Part shown: piece after piece, positions 15,734-22,954 of the stretch | How positions within the stretch are numbered: position 1 is the stretch's first letter | Layout: each line of letters opens with the position of its first letter | DNA from: Micromonospora sp. HNM0581 | Lineage (GTDB): Bacteria > Actinomycetota > Actinomycetes > Mycobacteriales > Micromonosporaceae | Direction of reading: 5' to 3' | Assembly (NCBI RefSeq): GCF_012726175.1 | Contig: NZ_JAASAD010000025.1 | Location: 1 to 37,933 of the forward strand | DNA length: 37,933 bases | Made by a program: the position numbers and the translations under genes | Notes under the pieces: model-generated | The model's input: the letters and a program-made list of their open reading frames with translations, nothing else | Databases searched by the model: none | What the model was told of the DNA's origin: nothing

Positions 15734-16804
15734 TCAGGTGAGGAGGAGACAGGCGTCCCAGGCGGTGGCGACGGCGGTGGCGAGGTCGGCGCCTGCCCTG
15801 CCATCGAGCAGCCCTTCGGGCTCGTTGGTGGTGGGGGCGGTCTGTCGGTGGAGATCTTCTACGGCAGCCAGGGGTATCAAGGTGAGGGCATCGGAAGCGA
15901 CCCGGCGGGCGGTAGCCACCAGTCCGGCGGTGCCGTGGCACAGGCTTCGGTCAGTGAGCCGTCGAAGTTGTTCGGGGTCGGTGACGCAAGTGGTGAAGGC
16001 GGTCTCGGCGAGGCGCTGCCGAGTGGTGTCGTGCAGGGCTTGTGCGGCGATTTGCTGGGCGCGGGCGATGCCGGGGGTGCCGTAGCACCAGGACGGCCGC
16101 AGCGGAGTTCGCTGGGCCGGTGTCCCACCGCGTAGGTCGGTGATGTTGATGGTTTGCGGCCACCAGATCATGCCGTCGGTGTGCTGCTGCCAGGCGTCCA
16201 GCCATCGGCTGATGCGGTTGATCGCCGTGGTGTGTCCGGCGACGGTGATGCCGTCGCGGAGGGTGAGGGCGAGCAGTGCCAGTGGGCCGGTGATGCCGTG
16301 GGCTATGCCGAGGTTCGCGTGACCGCCGGCGGGCGGTGGCTGGCGGCGTTCGGGCCCGTTCCAGCACCACCAGCCGGGTAGCTCGCCTTGCGGTTCGGTG
16401 AGCCGGATGAGGTAGTCCAGGACCTGGCGGAGCAGTTCGTGATCGCCGAGCCGGCGCAGGACGACGCCGAGCCCGGTCAGTCCGCGGATGAGGTCGTACT
16501 CGGCGTAGTGCGGCTGCTGACGTTGGTCGATGCGGCGGTGGGCGGCGTCGAGCCGTCGGCGGGTCACTGTGGCGGTGCCGTCGGCGGTGGCCGCTCGTGC
16601 CTGGGCGAGCCCCGGGTGGTCGGTGGTGGCGAGGACGAATGCGAGTGCGGGAGCGCCGTAGAAGAGGCTGGCTCCGTCGCTGATGCTCACGCCACCGGCG
16701 GTGGCTTCGCGTAGTGCCTCGCGCGCTGCGCGCCGATTGCCGGTTTCGAGGTGCAGCAGGGCGATGCCGGCCGCGCCGTCGGCGAGGGACTGTCCTGCGG
16801 TCAC
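15734..16804 (-). CDS. lanC: LanC-type lanthionine cyclase
   Basis: The start is GTG 16804, overlapping the lanB stop (GTGA); the product is 356 aa. The double seven-helix toroid family is identified by GHANLGIAHGITGPLALLAL near residues 158-177, SWCYGTPGIARA near 236-247 (first zinc Cys) and SLCHGTAGL near 285-293 (second zinc Cys and the His). All three zinc ligands are present, so the enzyme should activate the precursor's cysteines for addition to dehydrated Ser/Thr, forming lanthionine rings. It is slightly shorter than the usual 400 aa at the N-terminus. Overlap with lanB indicates one transcript and probably a complex. Confidence 0.93.
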   Translation of the reverse strand: MTAGQSLADGAAGIALLHLETGNRRAAREALREATAGGVSISDGASLFYGAPALAFVLATTDHPGLAQARAATADGTATVTRRRLDAAHRRIDQRQQPHYAEYDLIRGLTGLGVVLRRLGDHELLRQVLDYLIRLTEPQGELPGWWCWNGPERRQPPPAGGHANLGIAHGITGPLALLALTLRDGITVAGHTTAINRISRWLDAWQQHTDGMIWWPQTINITDLRGGTPAQRTPLRPSWCYGTPGIARAQQIAAQALHDTTRQRLAETAFTTCVTDPEQLRRLTDRSLCHGTAGLVATARRVASDALTLIPLAAVEDLHRQTAPTTNEPEGLLDGRAGADLATAVATAWDACLLLT

Positions 16805-19548
16805 GGCTTGAGCCTGGCGAGGGTGGCGCGGGCGATGGTGCGGGCAAGCCGCAGGCAGTGCTGTTCGGAGGTGAGGTCGACGCCGATCATGCGGGCGTGG
16901 TGCAGGTGCAGCAGGTCGCCCAGCACCTCGTCGGGGTCGAGTCCGTCATCGATGACCAACGGCCGGTAGGCGGCCAGTGCTGCCGCGAGTCGCTCGTCGT
17001 GCACTGGGCGCCGGGCGTGTTCGAGTTGGGCGAGGTTGAGGCGGGGGCCGGTCCGGTGGGCGATGTGGGTGGTGAGCCAGCGCGGGCCGTCGCCGGTGAA
17101 GCCTTCGGCGATGGCGATCATCCCGGCGGCGGTGGTGGCTTGTCGGTCGCCGGTAAGTCGGCAAAGGGCGGCACTGGAGTCGGCGGCGAACACCCGCTCG
17201 GCGGCGGCGAGGGTCGCTGCGGCACCGTGGCGGGTCTCCGGGCGGTACGGATGGATGCTGTAGTCGTGTACGAGGGCGTCATCGTGCAGGTGCTGCACCC
17301 AGTCGGCGAGATGACGGGCGATGTCGGCGAATCGGTCGGTGTCCGATAGTGGGATGCGTAGCCGCAGGTGCAGCTCGGGGTGGGGATACCGCAGGAACCA
17401 CCAGCCGGCTGGTAGGTGGTCGGCGGGGCGTCCGGCGAGATCGGTCAGGATGTCATCGAGCCGACCGTGCAAGTGTGCCTCCAGCCACCGTGACCGCCCA
17501 GGCCAGTGCTGAACAGTGGTGGCGGTTCGGGCTGGTCGGGCTGGTCGGGCGGCTGGCGCGGGGTGGGTGAGGGTGAGCAGGAGTTCGGCGGGGCGGGCGT
17601 CGATCCAGCCCGCTGGCCCTGGAGCCTCGGTGATCACGGTGCGGGGATGCCGGTCGAGGTGGTCGCGTAGGACCGCCAGGTGAGCATGGTCGTCCAGGTC
17701 AAGGCGTAGCCGTATGTCGTCGTCGCCGACCAGGATCTGCTGCGGGATGTGCCGCTGGTGGCGGTGTCGCTGCCAGGCGTCACGCCACTGCGGCCATGCG
17801 GTGCCCTGGCCGGGAAGGGCAGCGTGGTCGATGATCCAGCGGGCGGGATGCACGATGGCGCGTCCCCGTCGCAGGCGGGGTAGGAATGGCAGGCCGCTGG
17901 CGTGTCCCCAGTCGAACCGGCTGCACGGTGCCGTCCACGCGGTCCAGACCTCGGCCAGGAAACGCATCAGCGGCTGCTGCAGCGTGGGCAGCAGCACGCT
18001 GTTGAACAGCAGCGGTTCGACAGGCTGACCGGTGGCCGCCGATACCAGCCACAACCGGCGTCCGTCGCCGGTCACCGCCAGATCCTTGATCGTGTACGGC
18101 GGTGCCGGGTGGAAGTCGCCGACAGGAAGGACGGGCAGCAGTTCGGGCGTCCGGGCTACTGCGGTGAGGCGGGCGTCCAGTGGGGGTCCGGACAGCTGCA
18201 CCGTGGCTGCGCCGGGCAGGGCGGTTGGCAGTTGCCGGTAAACCTGTTGGAATCCGGCGAGTTCGGCGGGGGTGAGCAGGTACAGGAACCGGGCCGCGGC
18301 GACCCCGGCGTGGCGGGACCCGCTGAGCACCGTCAGGGTGAACGCGCCACGGTCCAGATCGTGCGGGGTGTCGGCGGCGAGGGTAAACCGCAGTTCGGTG
18401 TGCGGGATCGGCGGCCGGTCGTCATTCCCGCGTAGCCGGTCGATCAGCGCGTCGTTGAGCACCACCTCGGCGCAGCCGTCGAGTGCGGCCTGCTGCGCGA
18501 GCTGTCCGAGTAGCCGGTCGCGGGCGGTGAACAGCGCGGGGGCGCGGCGAGTGGATCCTCGGTAGCCGGCCGGGAGCCCCAGCACGTTGAGCACCTCACG
18601 GATGGGAACGGCCGCTCCTGGACCCCACCGCTCGATGAACGCGTTGTGGTACTCGGCCCATCCGGGCGTGGGGGGTGGCGCGACCGCCAAGAGCGTGGAC
18701 GCGGCCCGCTCCGCCTCGTGCAGCACCGGTGGGGGCAGGGTCACCGCGATGTCGGCGCGTAGATCGACGGCGATCCGGCTTCCCGGCTCCGGGATGGCGT
18801 AGTGGCGGGTGACGTGGGCGGCTGGGTCGGTGGCGGTCATGGGTGGGCGTAATGCCGACAGCAGCACCCCGGTGTGGACCAGTTCGGCCAGCAGACGCTC
18901 GGCGTCGGCGATGCTGGCGGGTCCGGCGACCGTCGCGGCGAGGTCGGCGAACCTGACCGGGGACCGCGCCCCCTGGATCGCCGCCCGGATCGGGACGGTC
19001 AGGCGGATCTCGACGTCCCACCGCCGATCGTCGCTGGCATGGGCACAGGGCAGAACCCACCTGTCGCCGCGCAGGTATCCCAGCGAGTTCGTCACCACCG
19101 CGACGGTGCGTAGGGTGGCCAGGTCCTGTTCGGCCTGCGCGGTGTGCTCGGCGATGAACTGGCCGTGGGGGCGGGAGACCGCGTGATGTGCCTCGCCCAG
19201 GCGGACCGCCGCGCGAGCGCCGAACTGGACCGGGGCGACGCCGGCGAACGTGCCGAACGGGGTCGCACGGGTGGTCCAGCGCAGCAGGTACCGGACCGTT
19301 GACTGCACCAGGCGGCGCAGTCGCTGCGGAGGCATCGGCTCCCCGCTCAGCGTGCGTTGGATCTGGTCGGCCAGCTGCGGTGCCGCGCCGGTGACGGCTG
19401 CCGCGAACCCGGGCAGCGTCCACGTTGTGTCCAGCCACTCGCGCCACTGATCCGGATGACCATGGGCCATGTCGGGCCAGGGAGGCAGAACGAGGCCCTT
19501 GGGGTAGGCGGCGATTCTGATCAGCGCCGCGCCAGCTGCGGGAACCAT
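16801..19548 (-). CDS. lanB: Full-length class I lanthipeptide dehydratase (LanB)
   Basis: I chose ATG 19548 (MVPAAGAALIRIAAYPKG). The same frame runs open upstream to 19917 but there it crosses the precursor gene, so the longer form is rejected. The product is 915 aa. The N-terminal two-thirds form the glutamylation domain (LRWTTRATPFGTFAGVAPV near residues 85-103, EVVLNDALIDRL). The C-terminal third is the SpaB_C elimination domain, recognised by WWFLRYPHPELHLRLRIPL and VHDYSIHPYRPETRHG. The enzyme uses glutamyl-tRNA to dehydrate Ser/Thr of the precursor, giving Dha/Dhb for the cyclase. It begins 68 bp after the precursor stop, with a hairpin between, and overlaps lanC. Confidence 0.93.
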   Translation of the reverse strand: MVPAAGAALIRIAAYPKGLVLPPWPDMAHGHPDQWREWLDTTWTLPGFAAAVTGAAPQLADQIQRTLSGEPMPPQRLRRLVQSTVRYLLRWTTRATPFGTFAGVAPVQFGARAAVRLGEAHHAVSRPHGQFIAEHTAQAEQDLATLRTVAVVTNSLGYLRGDRWVLPCAHASDDRRWDVEIRLTVPIRAAIQGARSPVRFADLAATVAGPASIADAERLLAELVHTGVLLSALRPPMTATDPAAHVTRHYAIPEPGSRIAVDLRADIAVTLPPPVLHEAERAASTLLAVAPPPTPGWAEYHNAFIERWGPGAAVPIREVLNVLGLPAGYRGSTRRAPALFTARDRLLGQLAQQAALDGCAEVVLNDALIDRLRGNDDRPPIPHTELRFTLAADTPHDLDRGAFTLTVLSGSRHAGVAAARFLYLLTPAELAGFQQVYRQLPTALPGAATVQLSGPPLDARLTAVARTPELLPVLPVGDFHPAPPYTIKDLAVTGDGRRLWLVSAATGQPVEPLLFNSVLLPTLQQPLMRFLAEVWTAWTAPCSRFDWGHASGLPFLPRLRRGRAIVHPARWIIDHAALPGQGTAWPQWRDAWQRHRHQRHIPQQILVGDDDIRLRLDLDDHAHLAVLRDHLDRHPRTVITEAPGPAGWIDARPAELLLTLTHPAPAARPARPARTATTVQHWPGRSRWLEAHLHGRLDDILTDLAGRPADHLPAGWWFLRYPHPELHLRLRIPLSDTDRFADIARHLADWVQHLHDDALVHDYSIHPYRPETRHGAAATLAAAERVFAADSSAALCRLTGDRQATTAAGMIAIAEGFTGDGPRWLTTHIAHRTGPRLNLAQLEHARRPVHDERLAAALAAYRPLVIDDGLDPDEVLGDLLHLHHARMIGVDLTSEQHCLRLARTIARATLARLKP

Positions 19549-19565
19549 GAGGCACCACCGAATCG

Positions 19566-19596
19566 TCGGGCCCGGCGCGCTCGACGCCGGGCCCGA
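19566..19596 (-). terminator. Hairpin between precursor and lanB, likely attenuator
   Basis: GGGCCCGGCG (19568-19577) and CGCCGGGCCC (19585-19594) form a perfect 10-bp stem with a 7-nt loop; two more pairs extend it at 19566-19567 and 19595-19596. There is no T-run on the minus strand. Such a stem after a RiPP precursor commonly stops part of the transcripts or protects the upstream message, so more precursor than enzyme is made. Confidence 0.6.
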
Positions 19597-19616
19597 TCGG
19601 GAGAGGAACGGATGGG

Positions 19617-19772
19617 TCAGTTGCCGCCGTCGCACTTCGTGGTGCAGGCGTTGGAGCCGGTGTTGCCGGAGCCGCACCCGTCGTCGGTGGCGGTGGCGTA
19701 GCCGCCCGCGCTCGGACCGGCGTCGACCAGGCTGACGTCCAGGGCGAACTCCGAGGCCTCGGTTTCGTTCAC
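19617..19772 (-). CDS. lanA: FxLD-family lanthipeptide precursor
   Basis: The product is 51 aa from GTG 19772, with GAAGGGAA upstream. The leader is MNETEASEFALDVSLVDAG; it holds the FxLD box as F9-A-L-D12, which names the family. The C-terminal part, from about residue 20, is Gly/Ser/Thr/Cys/Asn-rich with Cys33, Cys43 and Cys47. Candidate ring donors are Thr27, Thr29, Ser35, Thr38, Ser40, Thr44 and Thr45. Asp-Gly pairs at 31-32 and 48-49 are likely sites for the neighbouring methyltransferase. Pro20 is the only proline. The peptide begins 12 bp after the methyltransferase stop. Ring pattern and cleavage point are unknown. Confidence 0.9.
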   Translation of the reverse strand: MNETEASEFALDVSLVDAGPSAGGYATATDDGCGSGNTGSNACTTKCDGGN

Positions 19773-19784
19773 GTGCGTTCCCTT

Positions 19785-21026
19785 CTATGCGGGGGTAAAG
19801 GTGAGGACGAAGCGGCTGTGCCGCTTGTCCAGCACCGTCCCGGCCGGCAGGTCGCCGTCGGGAGTACCAGCGGGCAGGACGTGCAGCACCGGCGAAGGGC
19901 TGCCCGCATACAGCCACGCGCGCATCTGTCCGACCATCCGACCCGCCGCCGCCGCGGCGTCGGGCCCATGTCCACAGGCGCTCAGGTCGAACATGTCGTC
20001 GTCGTTCCAGCGCAGCGTCGAGCGGTAGCAGAACGCGCCGTCATCGAGGGCGGCCGGTGTGCCGAAGCGCCATGCCGGGGCGACGACGCCCGCATCGACG
20101 GCCTCCTGCTGGGCCGTGAGAACAACGAACCGCTGTCCCGCTTCGGTGATGCGGGTCGCCAGCCAGAGGTCGAGGTCAGCCAGGACGGTACGAGGGGGAA
20201 GGCTCACCCCGGCCCATGCCCGAGCGGGTGCCTGCGCCAACAGCTCACCGACGGCGTGGCGGTTGACCTGCTGGTCCTCGTCCAGCCGCAGGTGGACCCC
20301 GTCAGCGATGTCGACGTACCGCACCTCGTGCGCCCCGGCGCCCTGCATCGACACGAACCCGCACAACCGCTGGCTGTGGCTGACCAGCCGGTCGCCGGTC
20401 CGGCGCATCGCCCACGAGCGGGTCATGCCGAACGTCCGTAGCGGCACGACCAGCGTTCCGTTCTCGGCGAGCTGGGCGATCCAGGCCGGGGAAATGTCCC
20501 ACGCGCCGACCGTGACGATGATCAGGTCGTATGAACGGCCCGGGTTGACCGGTTGCTCGGCGTCAGCGCACACCACGACCACGTCGTCGTAACCCGCCGC
20601 GGTGAGGCAGGCGGTGGCCCGGTCGGTCACCTCACGGTCGATGTCCACGGTCGTGACCGAGCCCGACGGGCCGACCAGCTCGCGCAGCAGAGCGGCGTTG
20701 TACCCGCCGGAACCGATCTCCAGGACGTGCCGGCCGGCCAACCCGCCGTCGACAGCGTCGGCGGCCTGACCGAGCATCTCCGCGATGAGCCACGGCGCCG
20801 ACACCGAACTGACCGCCTCGTCGCCGATCCGCTTGGTCACCACGGCCTGGTCGGCCCGGTACGCCTCCGCCAGTGCGGCATCCGGAGTGAACAGATGGCG
20901 TGGCACGGACCGTAGCGCCGCCTCCACCTCGGGCCGCATGACCAGCCCTTTCTCCGTGTGATCAGCGACGAGCTGATCGACCATCGCGGCGTGGAGGTCC
21001 TCGCCGCTCGCCGTGTCGACACTCAT
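19785..21026 (-). CDS. Protein-isoaspartyl-type methyltransferase of the FxLD system
   Basis: I chose ATG 21026 (MSVDTASGEDLHAAM), with a GGGAGAG site; an in-frame codon at 21047 lacks one. The product is 413 aa. Residues 10-230 resemble protein-L-isoaspartate O-methyltransferase: VPRHLFTPDAALAEAYRADQ, AVSSVSAPWLIAEML, the SAM motif VLEIGSGGYNAALLREL near residue 100, VTTVDIDREV and GRSYDLIIVTVGAWDISP. The extra C-terminal 180 residues are typical of RiPP-linked versions. In known lanthipeptide clusters such enzymes methylate an Asp side chain, leading to aspartimide or isoaspartate in the peptide; that is the expected role here. It is the first gene of the operon, before the precursor. Confidence 0.9.
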   Translation of the reverse strand: MSVDTASGEDLHAAMVDQLVADHTEKGLVMRPEVEAALRSVPRHLFTPDAALAEAYRADQAVVTKRIGDEAVSSVSAPWLIAEMLGQAADAVDGGLAGRHVLEIGSGGYNAALLRELVGPSGSVTTVDIDREVTDRATACLTAAGYDDVVVVCADAEQPVNPGRSYDLIIVTVGAWDISPAWIAQLAENGTLVVPLRTFGMTRSWAMRRTGDRLVSHSQRLCGFVSMQGAGAHEVRYVDIADGVHLRLDEDQQVNRHAVGELLAQAPARAWAGVSLPPRTVLADLDLWLATRITEAGQRFVVLTAQQEAVDAGVVAPAWRFGTPAALDDGAFCYRSTLRWNDDDMFDLSACGHGPDAAAAAGRMVGQMRAWLYAGSPSPVLHVLPAGTPDGDLPAGTVLDKRHSRFVLTFTPA

Positions 21027-21562
21027 TCGGGTGCTCTCCCTCTCCATCAGGGCCTCCCGATCGGGTGGCCCGCCGTACCGCTCTTCTTCGGGCCCAACAG
21101 AGCGTCAAGCCGCTGGACTCGCCGAGTCACACGGGTATCTCACGTCGATGTGGTGCCGGTCGAAGGTCGCGTCCTGCTAGCGCTCATGGGTGCCCGGGTA
21201 AGCGCCCAGATGCCCATGGGCATGATCGTTCGTGCGGCGGGAAGGCCGGGGCGCCGCCGTTTATCAAGATCGCGGCGCGGAGCGGACTCCTGCTGCACTG
21301 CAGCCTCCCGTGCTAGGTCGGTGGCGGATCTGACGAGCAGCCATCGGCGCGTCTCCACACTCGCCCGTCGAGCCGGTGGAGTGAATGCCGAGCATGCGGA
21401 CGAAGCGGTTGTCCGCATCTGCGCCACCGGATTGGCGTCTCCCGCACCTGTGCATCTCGGTGTTCGTGGTTGCGCCGCGCTGAACACCGAGTGACCCTAT
21501 GTGCGCGATAGTCACGCTGATCATCGCCATAGTGGTGCGAACAGTCACGAGGAGGCGGTGCT
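21027..21562. promoter_or_regulatory. Divergent control region between the RiPP operon and its XRE gene
   Basis: The 536 bp hold no convincing gene. Visible elements are a perfect 14-bp palindrome ATGCCCATGGGCAT at 21210-21223; the inverted repeat at 21394-21418 (listed separately); and an imperfect direct repeat GTGCG...AGTCACG at 21501-21516 and 21535-21549, the second copy touching the AGGAGG site of the XRE gene. Overlapping frames here (20958-21494 plus, 21140-21487 minus) have poor composition and are ignored. Confidence 0.55.
21394..21418. promoter_or_regulatory. Inverted-repeat operator shared with the creatininase locus (site A)
   Basis: ATGCGGAC (21394-21401) and GTCCGCAT (21411-21418) form perfect 8-bp arms around 9 nt. 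The same arms occur at 27040-27065, upstream of the paralogous XRE gene, with a 10-nt spacing. The site lies 145 bp before the XRE start and about 370 bp before the methyltransferase start, between the divergent genes. Confidence 0.6.
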
Positions 21563-22948
21563 GTGGGACAGACCCCGCGGATGCTCCAGCCGTCCCTGTC
21601 CGAGCGTCACTTCTTCGGAGCCGAGCTGCGTCGGCTGCGGGAGCGGGCAAACCTCTCCCAGGCGCGACTCGGCGCGATGATCCGCTTCAGCGCCGACCTG
21701 GTGCGTCGGATCGAGACAGCGGACCGTTTCCCGTCCCGGGAATTCGTCGAGGCCTGCGACAGGGCGTTGAAGGCCGGAGGGGCCTTGACCCGCCTGCTGC
21801 CTCTTCTCGAGGAAAGCCGCAACAGCGAGAACAAGCGGGCAACTTCCCCGAGCGGCTCTGGCAACGCAGACACCCTGCTGCCCACCCAGTTCGAGGAGAA
21901 GCCCGGGGTGGCGGGCATGGTCGTCCGTGTTCCCTTCCAGCCCGGCGTTCTCGACCGCGCCGCCCTCGACTGGCTGAACGCTGCGGCGGGACCCCGGCCG
22001 CCCGTGGCCGGAAGACCCGGCTTGCCTGACCAGGTTGACGACGAGGATCTTCATGCGGCGGAGACCGCTCTGGCGATGTTCAGGCAGTTGGACCACACCC
22101 ATGGCGCCGGACGAGTTCACGCGCAGGTGCAGCGGTATATCGAAGGCGAACTGAACCGGCTGTTGGCGAACACTCCCACCTCCGAGGCTGTCGGCCGGCA
22201 CCTCTACACGCTGGCGGCGGGATTCTTCGAGCTCTGCGGGTACCAGGCGGTCGACACCGGCGCCCATGGCCTCGCCCAGCGCCGCTACCTCCGCGCTCTC
22301 CGTCTGACGGAAGCCGCCGACGACCGCCTGTACGGCAGCTATCTGCTCGCCGTGAACATCGGCCACCTCGCGTTGCACTGCGGCCATCCCGAGCCGGCAC
22401 GCCGGATGGCGCTGACGGCGGTGAGAGGAAGCGAGACCCAGGCGACGCCCGCCGTGGCAGCCGCGCTGCACGCGGTGGTGGCGCGCACGCAGGCCCGCCT
22501 TGGACGCGAAGACGACTGCCTGGCCCACCTCGACATCGCGGAAAGGCAACTGGCCCGTGCCAAGCCCGAGGACGAGCCGGCGTGGATCGGGTACTTCGAC
22601 GCGGCGTACCTCGCCGACGAGATCGCCCACTGCTTCCACGACCTGGGCCGACCGCAGCACACCCAACGGCACCTGGGCGACGCCCTCACCGCCCTGAGCC
22701 CCACCCACGTCCGGCGACTCGCCATCGACACCGCGCTCCTGGCCTCGTCGCTGGCCGCCGCCGGCCGCATCGATGAAGCCTGCGCCACCGCACGCGAGGC
22801 AGTCGACCACGCCGCACGGACCACCTCACACCGCTGTATGCAGCGCATCGTCGAGGTGCAGGCCGACCTCGAGCCCTACCGGTGCGAGCCGGAGGTCCGC
22901 GAGTTCGGCGAGTACGTGCGTCACCGACTACCGCTGGCGGCCGTGTAG
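21563..22948 (+). CDS. XRE/TPR regulator of the lanthipeptide locus
   Basis: The start is GTG 21563 with AGGAGG 7 nt upstream; the product is 461 aa. The N-terminus carries a Cro/C1-type HTH: FFGAELRRLRERANLSQARLG, then AMIRFSADLVRRIETADRFP near residues 18-57. The rest is TPR-like helices (LYTLAAGFFELCGYQAVDTG, RRYLRALRLTEAADD, HLDIAERQLARAK). It opens with MGQTPRMLQPS and is clearly paralogous to the regulator at 25722-26954 (MAQTPRRLTPH). It is transcribed away from the RiPP operon and is its likely regulator, perhaps sensing a peptide or metabolite through the TPR part. Its stop lies 6 bp from that of the convergent S9 peptidase. Confidence 0.85.
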   Translation: MGQTPRMLQPSLSERHFFGAELRRLRERANLSQARLGAMIRFSADLVRRIETADRFPSREFVEACDRALKAGGALTRLLPLLEESRNSENKRATSPSGSGNADTLLPTQFEEKPGVAGMVVRVPFQPGVLDRAALDWLNAAAGPRPPVAGRPGLPDQVDDEDLHAAETALAMFRQLDHTHGAGRVHAQVQRYIEGELNRLLANTPTSEAVGRHLYTLAAGFFELCGYQAVDTGAHGLAQRRYLRALRLTEAADDRLYGSYLLAVNIGHLALHCGHPEPARRMALTAVRGSETQATPAVAAALHAVVARTQARLGREDDCLAHLDIAERQLARAKPEDEPAWIGYFDAAYLADEIAHCFHDLGRPQHTQRHLGDALTALSPTHVRRLAIDTALLASSLAAAGRIDEACATAREAVDHAARTTSHRCMQRIVEVQADLEPYRCEPEVREFGEYVRHRLPLAAV

Positions 22949-22954
22949 CCCCCG

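Noticed and set aside
19549..19917. N-terminal extension of LanB by 123 residues in the same frame
   Set aside because: It crosses the precursor gene and hairpin, is Arg/Pro-rich, and lacks similarity to LanB; ATG 19548 gives a normal LanB N-terminus.
20958..21494. 178-aa plus-strand frame in the RiPP control region
   Set aside because: It overlaps the start of the methyltransferase gene, has no ribosome site and an Arg/Ala/Ser-rich composition.
21545..22810. 421-aa minus-strand frame opposite the XRE regulator
   Set aside because: Shadow of the plus-strand regulator, which has a clear HTH and ribosome site.
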